DNA from: JBDTSW01 sp051004675
GTDB taxonomy: Bacteria > Actinomycetota > Thermoleophilia > Solirubrobacterales > 70-9
Direction of reading: 5' to 3'
Assembly (NCBI GenBank): GCA_051004675.1
Contig: JBPCKC010000061.1
Span: 1-5,401, forward strand
DNA: 5,401 nt
Shown: positions 1 to 5,401 of the stretch, piece by piece
Layout of the letters: each line of letters begins with the position of its first letter
How positions within the stretch are numbered: the stretch's first letter is position 1
Made by a program: the position numbers and the translations under genes
The notes under the pieces: model-generated
Database searches by the model: none
The model's input: the letters and a program-made list of their open reading frames with translations, nothing else
What the model was told of the DNA's origin: nothing

Positions 1-1
1 A

Positions 2-1426
2 CCAGGCGCTCGTGGGATTCGGTGGCGGTATAGGGACGCCGATGACGACAACGCCTTCCCGCCACCGGATCCCAGCGCCGCCCCCGTCCCCGCCGCCGGG
101 GCCGCGGACGAGCTGCGGGCGCGGCGCGAGGAGATCGCGCGGATGGAGGAACGAGCGCTCCGAACCTCCGAGTCGATGGAGCTCCAAAAAGCGGACCTGG
201 GGCGCCGCGCCCAGGCCCTGGAGGATCGCGAGCGCAACCTCGCCCGCGAGGTGGAGGAACTGAAGCGCGCCAAGCGAGTCCAGCGGCGCGAGCTGGAGCG
301 CATCTCCAGCCTCACGGCCGCCCAGGCAAGGCAAGCTCTCGTGGCGGAGGTGGAGAAGGAGGCCCGCCACCAGGCCGGCCTCCGCCTGCGGGCGATCGAG
401 GAGGAGACCAAGCGCGAAGCGGAGCGGCGCGCGCGAAGCATCCTCTCGACGGCCATGCAGCGCCTGGCCGCCACGCACGCCAGCGAGTCCACCACGCGCT
501 TGGTGGAGCTGCCGAGCGACGAGATGAAGGGCCGGATCATCGGCCGTGAGGGGCGGAATATAAGGGCGCTCGAGGCCGTGACCGGCGTCGACGTGATCAT
601 CGATGAGACCCCCTTGGCGGTTGTGCTCTCGAGCTTTGACGGCGTTCGCCGCGAGATCGCGAGGATCACGCTCGAGCGGCTGATCGCCGACGGGCGCATC
701 CACCCGGCGCTGATCGAGGAGACCTACGAGGCCGCCAAGGGCGAGATCGAGACGCGCATCGTCGAGGAGGGGGAGGCGGCGGCCCTCGAAGCCCACGTCC
801 TCGGCCTCGCTCCCGAGCTGGTCAGCCTGCTGGGCCGCCTTCGCTACCGCACGAGCTATGGCCAAAACGTGCTGGATCACCTCGTGGAATGCGCGAATCT
901 GGCGGCGCTGATGGCCGGCGAGCTCGGCGTGTCGGTCGACACCGCCCGTCGCGCGGCGCTGCTCCACGACATCGGCAAGGCCGTTAGCCATGAGGTCGAG
1001 GGCCCCCACGCGCTCGTCGGCGGCCGGATCGCGCGGCGCCACGGCGAGGAGGAGGCGGTGGCGCACGCCATGGAGGCCCACCACAACGAGGTCGAGCCGC
1101 GCACCGTCGAGGCCGTCCTCGTCCAGGCCGCCGACGCCCTCTCCGGGGCCCGCCCGGGGGCGCGCGGCGACTCGCTGGAGGAGTACGTCACCCGCCTGCG
1201 CGACCTCGAGGAGATCGCCCAGCGGCATCACGGCGTCGAGCGTGTCTTCGCCATGCGCGCCGGGCGCGAGGTGCGGGTGATCGTGGACCCGGGCGAGGTC
1301 GACGACGAGCGGGCGGCATTGATCGCGCACGAGACCGCGGCCGCCGTGCAGAAGGAGATGGACTACCCCGGACGCGTCAAGATCACGGTCGTGAGGGAGT
1401 CCCGGGCCACCTCGTACGCCTCCTGA
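2..1426 (+). CDS. rny: Ribonuclease Y, 5' end outside the window
   Basis: Membrane-anchored endoribonuclease that initiates mRNA turnover. The frame is open from base 2 to the TGA at 1424-1426 (474 visible residues). Seen in order: an Arg-rich stretch (RWRYR, residues 8-12), a Pro/Ala-rich linker (about 20-35), a charged Arg/Glu/Ala coiled coil (about 36-155), a KH RNA-binding domain with the GREG loop at 181-184, then an HD phosphohydrolase domain with putative metal ligands His293, His322-Asp323 (LLHDIGKAV) and Asp378, and the usual C-terminal domain ending near YPGRVKITVVRE. The stretch from the HD pair to the C-terminus (152 residues) matches B. subtilis RNase Y. By the same comparison about 45 N-terminal residues, including the transmembrane helix, are missing to the left. 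No ATG, GTG or TTG occurs in frame before ATG 143, and starting there would remove the anchor and part of the coil, so I treat the gene as cut by the window edge. Family assignment is very secure; the true start is unknown. Confidence 0.95.
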   Translation, partial: PGARGIRWRYRDADDDNAFPPPDPSAAPVPAAGAADELRARREEIARMEERALRTSESMELQKADLGRRAQALEDRERNLAREVEELKRAKRVQRRELERISSLTAAQARQALVAEVEKEARHQAGLRLRAIEEETKREAERRARSILSTAMQRLAATHASESTTRLVELPSDEMKGRIIGREGRNIRALEAVTGVDVIIDETPLAVVLSSFDGVRREIARITLERLIADGRIHPALIEETYEAAKGEIETRIVEEGEAAALEAHVLGLAPELVSLLGRLRYRTSYGQNVLDHLVECANLAALMAGELGVSVDTARRAALLHDIGKAVSHEVEGPHALVGGRIARRHGEEEAVAHAMEAHHNEVEPRTVEAVLVQAADALSGARPGARGDSLEEYVTRLRDLEEIAQRHHGVERVFAMRAGREVRVIVDPGEVDDERAALIAHETAAAVQKEMDYPGRVKITVVRESRATSYAS

Positions 1427-1427
1427 A

Positions 1428-1455
1428 GGCGCCGGGGCTGGATTCCCCGGGCGCC
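1428..1455 (+). terminator. GC-rich hairpin just after the rny stop, possible terminator
   Basis: The arms GGCGCCGGGG (1428-1437) and CCCCGGGCGCC (1445-1455) pair as a 10-bp all-GC stem with one bulged G and a 7-base loop. The hairpin starts one base after the rny TGA. No T-run follows, so it is not a canonical intrinsic terminator. In very high-GC genomes such stems may still end transcription or protect mRNA 3' ends from exonucleases. The position supports a 3'-end role, but the region's extreme GC content makes chance stems more likely. Confidence 0.4.
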
Positions 1456-1467
1456 CGAGCAGGCGTC

Positions 1468-1535
1468 GCGGGCGCCGGAGCTCCCGGGGCGCCGGCCCGC
1501 CGCAGGCGACGGAGCTCCCGGGGCGCCGGCCCGCC
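1468..1535 (+). repeat. Two-copy 34-bp tandem repeat in the rny-cytochrome spacer
   Basis: Bases 1468-1501 and 1502-1535 are adjacent copies of a 34-bp unit that differ at only two positions. The last 25 bases of each copy (1477-1501 and 1511-1535) are identical. The unit is built from overlapping short palindromes (GGAGCTCC, CCCGGG, GGCGCC, GCCGGC). The hairpin region at 1428-1470 shares blocks with it (GGCGCCGG, GGGCGCC, GCAGGCG) and may be a diverged third copy. No reading frame with coding character was recognised here. Function is unknown: it could be a replication-slippage duplication or a member of a dispersed palindromic repeat family. Confidence 0.75.
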
Positions 1536-1539
1536 TCGA

Positions 1540-1545
1540 TAGGAT
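1540..1545 (+). promoter_or_regulatory. Possible -10 element for the cytochrome c gene
   Basis: The hexamer TAGGAT fits the actinobacterial TANNNT -10 pattern and lies 11 bases before the ATG at 1557, in one of the few A/T-containing spots of the spacer. A transcript from it would have a leader of only a few bases or none. No convincing -35 is visible. The overlapping AGGA at 1541-1544 could instead be read as a Shine-Dalgarno sequence, but it sits 12 bases from the ATG, which is rather far. A separate promoter is plausible because the gene lies 130 bases downstream of rny behind a hairpin. Confidence 0.3.
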
Positions 1546-1556
1546 CGCGGCCGCAG

Positions 1557-2171
1557 ATGGATACGCAGACGGTCTTCATCATCCTCGGCCTGGCCCTCAC
1601 GGCCCTGGCCCTCGTGATCTCGTTCGCCGGGGTAAAGCTCGAGGACTTTCCGCCCAGCAAGGGCATCCTCCTTGCCTGCATCGGCGTATTCGCGGCCCTC
1701 ATCGGAGCGACGGCGGTGTTCGCCTGGCAGGGCGGGGAGGAGGAGCAGGATCACCGCAACGAGCTGCGGGCGTCGGGCGAGGAGCCCTCGCCCGCCGACG
1801 TGATGACTGAGATGCTCGAGGCGACCGAGCAGGCGCGAACCGAGGAGGAGGGCGAGACCGAGCTCGCCGAGGGGGGAGGGCCCGAGACCGCCTCGGCCGA
1901 GGGCGCCGCGCTGTTCGACGCCCAGGGCTGCGCGGGCTGCCACATCCTCGAGGCCTCCGGCTCGACCGGCACAATCGGACCCGATCTCGACGTGGAGCTG
2001 AAGGGCGAAGACGCCGCGTACGTCGAGGAGGCGATCGTCGATCCCGAGAAGGAGATCGTCGAGGGCTTCCCGGGCGGGGTCATGCCCGACGACTTCGGGA
2101 CCGAGCTGAGCGCCGAGGAGCTGGAGGCGCTCGTCGCCTACATCGCCGATAGCGTCGGCTCCAAGAGCTGA
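1557..2171 (+). CDS. Membrane-anchored class I c-type cytochrome
   Basis: Predicted electron-transfer protein of 204 residues with one covalent heme. Two hydrophobic helices (about 5-26 and 36-57) are joined by a short loop with two lysines (KLEDFPPSK). By the positive-inside rule this loop is cytoplasmic, which puts both termini outside, where heme attachment occurs. Residues 61-115 form a linker with about 35% Asp/Glu. The heme domain (about 116-200) has CAGCH at 125-129 (bases 1929-1943), GPDLD at 141-145, the likely axial Met176 in GVMPDDFG, and a closing helix (LSAEELEALVAYIADSV). The spacing resembles the compact cytochrome c domains fused to or partnered with cytochrome oxidase subunit II, but no CuA domain is present, so it is not subunit II itself. 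It probably shuttles electrons to a terminal oxidase, although no oxidase gene is nearby. The ATG gives a complete first helix. The stop lies 8 bases before miaB, so the two are probably co-transcribed. The fold is secure; the partner is inferred. Confidence 0.9.
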   Translation: MDTQTVFIILGLALTALALVISFAGVKLEDFPPSKGILLACIGVFAALIGATAVFAWQGGEEEQDHRNELRASGEEPSPADVMTEMLEATEQARTEEEGETELAEGGGPETASAEGAALFDAQGCAGCHILEASGSTGTIGPDLDVELKGEDAAYVEEAIVDPEKEIVEGFPGGVMPDDFGTELSAEELEALVAYIADSVGSKS

Positions 2172-2179
2172 GCGGCGCC

Positions 2180-3505
2180 GTGAGCGGCAAGGCGTTTCAC
2201 GTGACCACCTTCGGGTGCCAGATGAACGAGCACGACTCCGAGCGGATGAAGGGCATGCTCACCTCCCTCGGCTACAGCGAGTGCGAGGAACGATCGCAAG
2301 CCGACCTGATCCTCTTCAACACCTGCTCGATTCGCGAGTCGGCGGACAGCCGGTTCATCGCCCATCTGGGCGAGGCCAAGCGCCTGAAGTCGGAGAACCC
2401 CGAGCGTGTGGTGGGGGTGGGCGGCTGCTGGGCGCAGTCCGTCAAGGACGAGGTCTTCGAGCGGTTCCCGTTCGTCGACGTTGCCTTCGGCCCGGGCCAG
2501 ATCCACCGTCTGGCGGAGTTCCTGAACTCCGATTCGCTCACCGCGCAGGGCTACTTCGAGTTCGAGGGCTTCGCCGGCCATCTGCCGGCCCAGCGCGCTC
2601 GCGAGTTCCAGGGCTGGGTGCAGATCTCCCAGGGCTGCAACTGCGCCTGCTCGTACTGCATCTTGCCCTCCACGCGCGGACGTGAGCAGTCGCGGGCGCC
2701 GGGCGAGCTGATCGCCGAGGTCGAGCGGCTCGCCGCCGATGGAGTTTTGGAGGTGACCCTGCTCGGGCAGAACGTGAACTCCTACGGCCGCGACCTGCCG
2801 CTCGCCGAGCGCATCCGCTTCTCCGAGCTGCTGACGCAGATCGACGCCGTCCAGGGCATCCAGCGCATCCGCTACACGAGCCCGCACCCGAAGGACATGC
2901 GCGAGGACGTGATCCGCGCCCACGCCGAGCTGCCGGCGCTCTGCGAGCACATCCACCTTCCCCTCCAAGCGGGCTCGAGCGCGGTGTTGAAGCGCATGCG
3001 CCGCACCTACAACCGCGCGCGCTACCTGGATCGCGTGGCCCAGATTCGCGAGCACGTGCCGGACTGCGCGCTCACCACCGACATCATCGTCGGGTTCCCC
3101 GGCGAGACCGAGGCCGACTTCGCCGAGACGCTCGAGGTAGTGGACCAGGTCGGATACGACGGCGCCTTCACCTTCATCTTCTCCCCGCGCCGGGGCACCG
3201 AGGCCGCCGGCCTGCCCGACCAGCTTCCGCATCTGGTGAAGGTCGAGCGGATGGAGCGCCTCGTCGAGCTGGTCCAGCGCCACGCCCGCGAGCGGGCCCA
3301 GCGCTTTGTCGGGCGAACGATGGAGGTCCTCGCCGAGGGGCCGAGCCGCACCGACCCCTCCCGCGTGCGCGGGCGGATCCGCCACAGCAAGACCGTCAAC
3401 TTCGACGGGACGGCTAAGCCCGGGGAGCTGGTGCAGGTCGAGATCGACTCGGCCACCTCCCAGACCCTGAGCGGCCACGAGCGGCTCCTCAGCCGCGTCG
3501 CCTAG
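2180..3505 (+). CDS. miaB: tRNA-2-methylthio-N6-dimethylallyladenosine synthase
   Basis: Radical-SAM methylthiotransferase that converts i6A37 to ms2i6A37 in tRNAs reading UNN codons. The 441-residue length is normal. The N-terminal UPF0004 domain carries the auxiliary [4Fe-4S] ligands Cys13 (TFGCQMNEHDSER), Cys49 (FNTCSIRE) and Cys83 (GGCWAQ). The radical-SAM core follows, with Cys153, Cys157 and Cys160 as CxxxCxxC, then LGQNVNSYG (195-203), HIHLPLQAGS (257-266), DIIVGFPGET (301-310) and FSPRRGT (334-340). A C-terminal TRAM domain spans about 378-438. The GCQMN-x-x-DSER form marks MiaB rather than RimO or MtaB. An extra Cys155 lies inside the radical-SAM loop. GTG 2180 is the chosen start because it places the first strand at the family's usual position. 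It lies 8 bases after the cytochrome stop without a clear Shine-Dalgarno, which suggests translational coupling. The next gene, miaA, makes its substrate. Confidence 0.97.
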   Translation: MSGKAFHVTTFGCQMNEHDSERMKGMLTSLGYSECEERSQADLILFNTCSIRESADSRFIAHLGEAKRLKSENPERVVGVGGCWAQSVKDEVFERFPFVDVAFGPGQIHRLAEFLNSDSLTAQGYFEFEGFAGHLPAQRAREFQGWVQISQGCNCACSYCILPSTRGREQSRAPGELIAEVERLAADGVLEVTLLGQNVNSYGRDLPLAERIRFSELLTQIDAVQGIQRIRYTSPHPKDMREDVIRAHAELPALCEHIHLPLQAGSSAVLKRMRRTYNRARYLDRVAQIREHVPDCALTTDIIVGFPGETEADFAETLEVVDQVGYDGAFTFIFSPRRGTEAAGLPDQLPHLVKVERMERLVELVQRHARERAQRFVGRTMEVLAEGPSRTDPSRVRGRIRHSKTVNFDGTAKPGELVQVEIDSATSQTLSGHERLLSRVA

Positions 3506-3520
3506 CACGGGCTGGGGCCA

Positions 3521-4420
3521 ATGGAGGTCCTCGCCATCTTCGGCCCCACCGCCGTGGGCAAGACCGCCGTTGCAATCGAGCTGGCGGAGCTCCTGCGTGA
3601 GCGGGGGGAGGACCCGGTTGCGGTCAACTGCGACTCGATCCAGGTCTACGAGGGTCTCGAGTTGCTGAGCGGCGCGGCGAGCGACGGCGAGCGAGAGCGC
3701 TTGGAGCACCGGCTGCTCTCGTTCGTGCCGGTATCCGAGGAGTTCAGCGCAGGACGCTACGCGCGGCTCGCCCATGCCGAGATCGACGCCCTCCTGGAGG
3801 CGGGCCGCCGGCCGATCGTGGTCGGCGGTACGGGCCTCTACCTGAGGGCGGCGCTCGCGGAGCTCGAGATGCGCCCCCCCGTTCCCGCCGCGGTGCGCGA
3901 CGCGGTCGAGGCCGACCTCGAGCACCGTGGCGCCGCGGCCCTGCACGCCGAGCTCGATGACGACCTCGCGGCGGGGGTTCACCCCAACGACGCCAAGCGG
4001 ATCTCGCGCCTCACCGAGCTCCAGCGCCTGGGGATCTACCCGCACCGCTCCAGCGAGGGACTGTGGAGCGCCGACGGGCTGCGGCGCCCCACCCGCCTGG
4101 TCGGCTTAACCACCGAGCGCGACGAGCTGGCGCGCGCGATCGATGCACGGGTCGATGCGATGGTCCGGGCCGGAGCCGCCGACGAGGTCGCCCGCGCGGC
4201 CGCGGCGGGCGCCTCACGCACCGCGCGCGCCGCCATCGGGTTCGAGGAGCTCATCGCCGGTGACGTCGATCGCTTGAAGGCGGCGCAGCGAGCCTTCGCG
4301 CGCCGTCAGCTCACCTGGATGCGAAAGATGCAGGGGGTGGAAACCCTGGAGCGAGCGGGACGCTCAGACCGCGACGTCGCGGAGCAGATCGCCGCGGGGG
4401 GGTCGATTCGCGGCGCCTGA
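3521..4420 (+). CDS. miaA: tRNA dimethylallyltransferase
   Basis: Transfers the dimethylallyl group from DMAPP to N6 of A37 in tRNA, giving i6A37 for MiaB. The 299-residue length is typical. Visible motifs are the P-loop GPTAVGKT (8-15), CDSIQVY (37-43) with the expected catalytic Asp38, EHRLLSFVPVSEEFSAGRY (62-80) corresponding to the family's HHLID...EEFS segment, GGTGLYLRA (102-110), the tRNA-binding NDAKRISRLTEL (156-167), and the C-terminal IGFEEL (239-244) and FARRQLTWMRK (259-269). The usual GTAKP loop after the QVY motif is replaced by LLSGAAS (48-54). The ATG start puts the P-loop directly at the N-terminus, as in the family. It follows miaB by 15 bases with a weak G-rich ribosome site (GGGG at 3514-3517). 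It is almost certainly in the same operon as miaB. Confidence 0.96.
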   Translation: MEVLAIFGPTAVGKTAVAIELAELLRERGEDPVAVNCDSIQVYEGLELLSGAASDGERERLEHRLLSFVPVSEEFSAGRYARLAHAEIDALLEAGRRPIVVGGTGLYLRAALAELEMRPPVPAAVRDAVEADLEHRGAAALHAELDDDLAAGVHPNDAKRISRLTELQRLGIYPHRSSEGLWSADGLRRPTRLVGLTTERDELARAIDARVDAMVRAGAADEVARAAAAGASRTARAAIGFEELIAGDVDRLKAAQRAFARRQLTWMRKMQGVETLERAGRSDRDVAEQIAAGGSIRGA

Positions 4421-4426
4421 GATACT
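4421..4426 (+). promoter_or_regulatory. Weak -10-like hexamer just before dapF
   Basis: GATACT lies directly after the miaA stop and ends 9 bases before the dapF ATG. It matches four of six positions of TATAAT, and the TGA before it contributes an extended-10-like TG. The 15-base gap has no Shine-Dalgarno sequence, so a transcript starting at or next to the ATG (leaderless) is conceivable. No -35 element is evident. Read-through from miaA remains the simpler explanation. Confidence 0.2.
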
Positions 4427-4435
4427 CGCGCCCGC

Positions 4436-5290
4436 ATGCGCTTCGAGAAGTGGCAGGCCCTCGGCAACGACTACGTGATCGTGGAGCACGACGAGCTGCC
4501 GTGGGAGCTCACGCCGACCCGGATCCGGCACATCTGCGAGCCGCATCTCGGGGTGGGCTCCGATGGGATCCTGCTGCTGAGCCCGACCAGCGAGCCGAGC
4601 CACGTGGCGGAGCTGCGCATCTTCAACCCGGACGGTTCGGAGGCAGAGCTGTCGGGCAACGGCGCCCGCGAGGCTGTGCTCTATCTGCGCTCGCACGGGT
4701 GGACCGACGACGAGACCTTCACGATCCTCACGAAGGCCGGCGAGGCGACGGCGACCATCACCGGCCCCGGGACGGCGTCGATGGCGATCGGCCGGGCGGC
4801 CCTGCGCTCGGGCGACTACGCGGGAGGCCCCGAGGACGGGACCGGCACGGTGTCCTTCGCCGGCCGTGAGTGGGGCTTCCAGCACGTGAACGTGGGCAAC
4901 CCGCAGTGCGCGATCGAGGTCGACGAGGGCCTCGAGGAGCTCAGCCTGGACGAGATCGGGCCCGGTATCGAGGGCAACACGGAGCTCTTTCCCAACCGGA
5001 CCAACGTCTCGTTCTGGCGGGCCGACGGCTCGACGGTCCGGGCCCGGATCTTCGAGCGCGGGGTGGGAGAGACCCTCTCCTCCGGGACCGGCGCGAGCGG
5101 CGCCGCGGTGGCGGCGCACCTACGCGGGGCGGCGAGCCCGATCACGGTCAGCCTCGACGGCGGCGAGCTGACGGTGGAGATCGGCGATGAGCTCGACCTG
5201 ACTCTCACCGGCGGCGCCTCGCCGGTCTACGCCGGCGAGCTGTCGCCGGAGATGGTGCGGGCGCTCGGAGCCGCCGCGACCAGCCGCTAG
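4436..5290 (+). CDS. dapF: DapF-family diaminopimelate epimerase, Ser in place of both catalytic Cys
   Basis: DapF interconverts LL- and meso-diaminopimelate, the precursor of lysine and peptidoglycan, without PLP, using two cysteines as acid and base. This 284-residue protein has the family layout: FEKWQALGNDYVIV (3-16), GVGSDGILLL (39-48), FNPDGSEAELSGNGARE (63-79), VNVGNPQCAI (151-160), NRTNVSFW (187-194) and ERGVGETLSSGTGAS (207-221). Substrate-binding Asn11, Asn64, Asn155, Asn190, Glu207-Arg208 and both Gly-rich anion-binding loops are kept. The first catalytic Cys (normally in xCGNG) is Ser73, codon TCG at 4652-4654. The second (normally ACGTG) is Ser216, codon TCC at 5081-5083. The accompanying cysteines are Glu79 and Ser221. 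Only Cys34 and Cys158 remain. Family membership is very secure; epimerase activity is uncertain. The frame is intact with normal codon use, so it does not look like a decaying gene. It follows miaA by 15 bases and ends the gene run. Confidence 0.93.
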   Translation: MRFEKWQALGNDYVIVEHDELPWELTPTRIRHICEPHLGVGSDGILLLSPTSEPSHVAELRIFNPDGSEAELSGNGAREAVLYLRSHGWTDDETFTILTKAGEATATITGPGTASMAIGRAALRSGDYAGGPEDGTGTVSFAGREWGFQHVNVGNPQCAIEVDEGLEELSLDEIGPGIEGNTELFPNRTNVSFWRADGSTVRARIFERGVGETLSSGTGASGAAVAAHLRGAASPITVSLDGGELTVEIGDELDLTLTGGASPVYAGELSPEMVRALGAAATSR

Positions 5291-5350
5291 CCCGGACTAA
5301 CCCCAAGTAGTCGAGACACCCCCGACTTCCATAGCTGCTTCTTGAAAGAC
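5291..5350 (+). other. Intergenic stretch after dapF, no gene seen
   Basis: About 60 bases of visibly lower GC than the genes. The only structure seen is a weak 5-bp stem, AGTCG (5309-5313) with CGACT (5323-5327). No gene or clear promoter was recognised. It leads into the terminator palindrome. Confidence 0.5.
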
Positions 5351-5378
5351 GACGCCCCCGGCCATGGCCGGGGGCGTC
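5351..5378 (+). terminator. Strong palindromic terminator after dapF
   Basis: A perfect 28-base palindrome. The arms GACGCCCCCGGC and GCCGGGGGCGTC form a 12-bp stem around a CATG loop, 60 bases after the dapF stop. The downstream side has only a short pyrimidine stretch (CCTTCT) rather than a T-run. On the opposite strand the stem is followed by GTCTTTC, so it may work in both directions. The perfect long stem and its place at the end of a five-gene run make it the likely 3' end of the transcript. Confidence 0.8.
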
Positions 5379-5401
5379 CGCGCGCCTTCTCAGGATCCGT
5401 C

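Noticed and set aside
12..263. GTG-started + strand open frame at the left edge
   Set aside because: Pro/Arg/Ser-rich nonsense translation in another frame of rny; the rny frame has clear coiled-coil character over the same bases.
1668..1679. Lipobox-like LLAC (Cys41) in the second helix of the cytochrome
   Set aside because: The cysteine lies inside a hydrophobic helix and is followed by more hydrophobic residues, after a first full helix. This is not a lipoprotein signal peptide layout.
1383..1943. Minus-strand open frame of 186 codons across the rny end, spacer and cytochrome gene
   Set aside because: Low-complexity Arg/Gly/Ala/Leu-rich translation with no motifs. It overlaps two real genes and the repeat, so it is a high-GC shadow.
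3320..3535. A 15-base exact repeat (ATGGAGGTCCTCGCC) at 3320-3334 inside miaB and at 3521-3535 at the miaA start
   Set aside because: Both copies encode MEVLA within well-conserved proteins and the flanks do not match, so codon bias and chance are sufficient explanations.
2138..4045. Long open frame (635 codons) on the minus strand, antisense to miaB and the first part of miaA
   Set aside because: It lies fully opposite two unmistakable enzymes, shows no recognisable domain, and its composition is what GC-rich third codon positions produce on the reverse strand.
5379..5401. Possible 3' end of a convergent minus-strand gene (TGA readable on the reverse strand near 5390)
   Set aside because: Only about 20 bases are visible, with no recognisable protein end, so no gene can be supported.

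Overview
The window is a very GC-rich bacterial housekeeping segment with all genes on the + strand. In order it holds the 3' part of rny (RNase Y), a small membrane-anchored c-type cytochrome, miaB, miaA and dapF, closed by a strong hairpin terminator. The strong G/C preference at third codon positions, RNase Y in a high-GC background, and the rny / miaB-miaA / dapF neighbourhood suggest a deep-branching actinobacterium, most likely Thermoleophilia (Solirubrobacterales or Gaiellales-like). This placement is inferred from composition and protein style; no rRNA or other marker is present.

Layout. Bases 2-1426 are the RNase Y frame, open through the left edge, so its membrane anchor lies outside the window. 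Bases 1427-1556 are a 130-base, extremely GC-rich spacer with a hairpin right after the rny stop, a two-copy 34-bp tandem repeat and a possible -10 element. A 204-residue membrane cytochrome c follows (1557-2171). Eight bases later comes miaB (2180-3505), then miaA (3521-4420) and dapF (4436-5290), with 15-base gaps and almost no Shine-Dalgarno sequence. A perfect 28-base palindrome at 5351-5378 ends the run.

How the genes work together. MiaA prenylates A37 of tRNAs that read UNN codons, and MiaB then methylthiolates the product, so these two form one pathway. RNase Y starts mRNA decay at the membrane. DapF normally makes meso-diaminopimelate for lysine and peptidoglycan. The cytochrome belongs to respiration and has no obvious functional link to its neighbours.

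The most interesting point is that the dapF product keeps the fold and substrate-binding motifs of diaminopimelate epimerase but has serine at both catalytic cysteine positions (Ser73 and Ser216). The two cysteines that usually accompany them in the same loops are also absent. It is therefore either a lineage-specific Ser/Ser epimerase or a repurposed family member.
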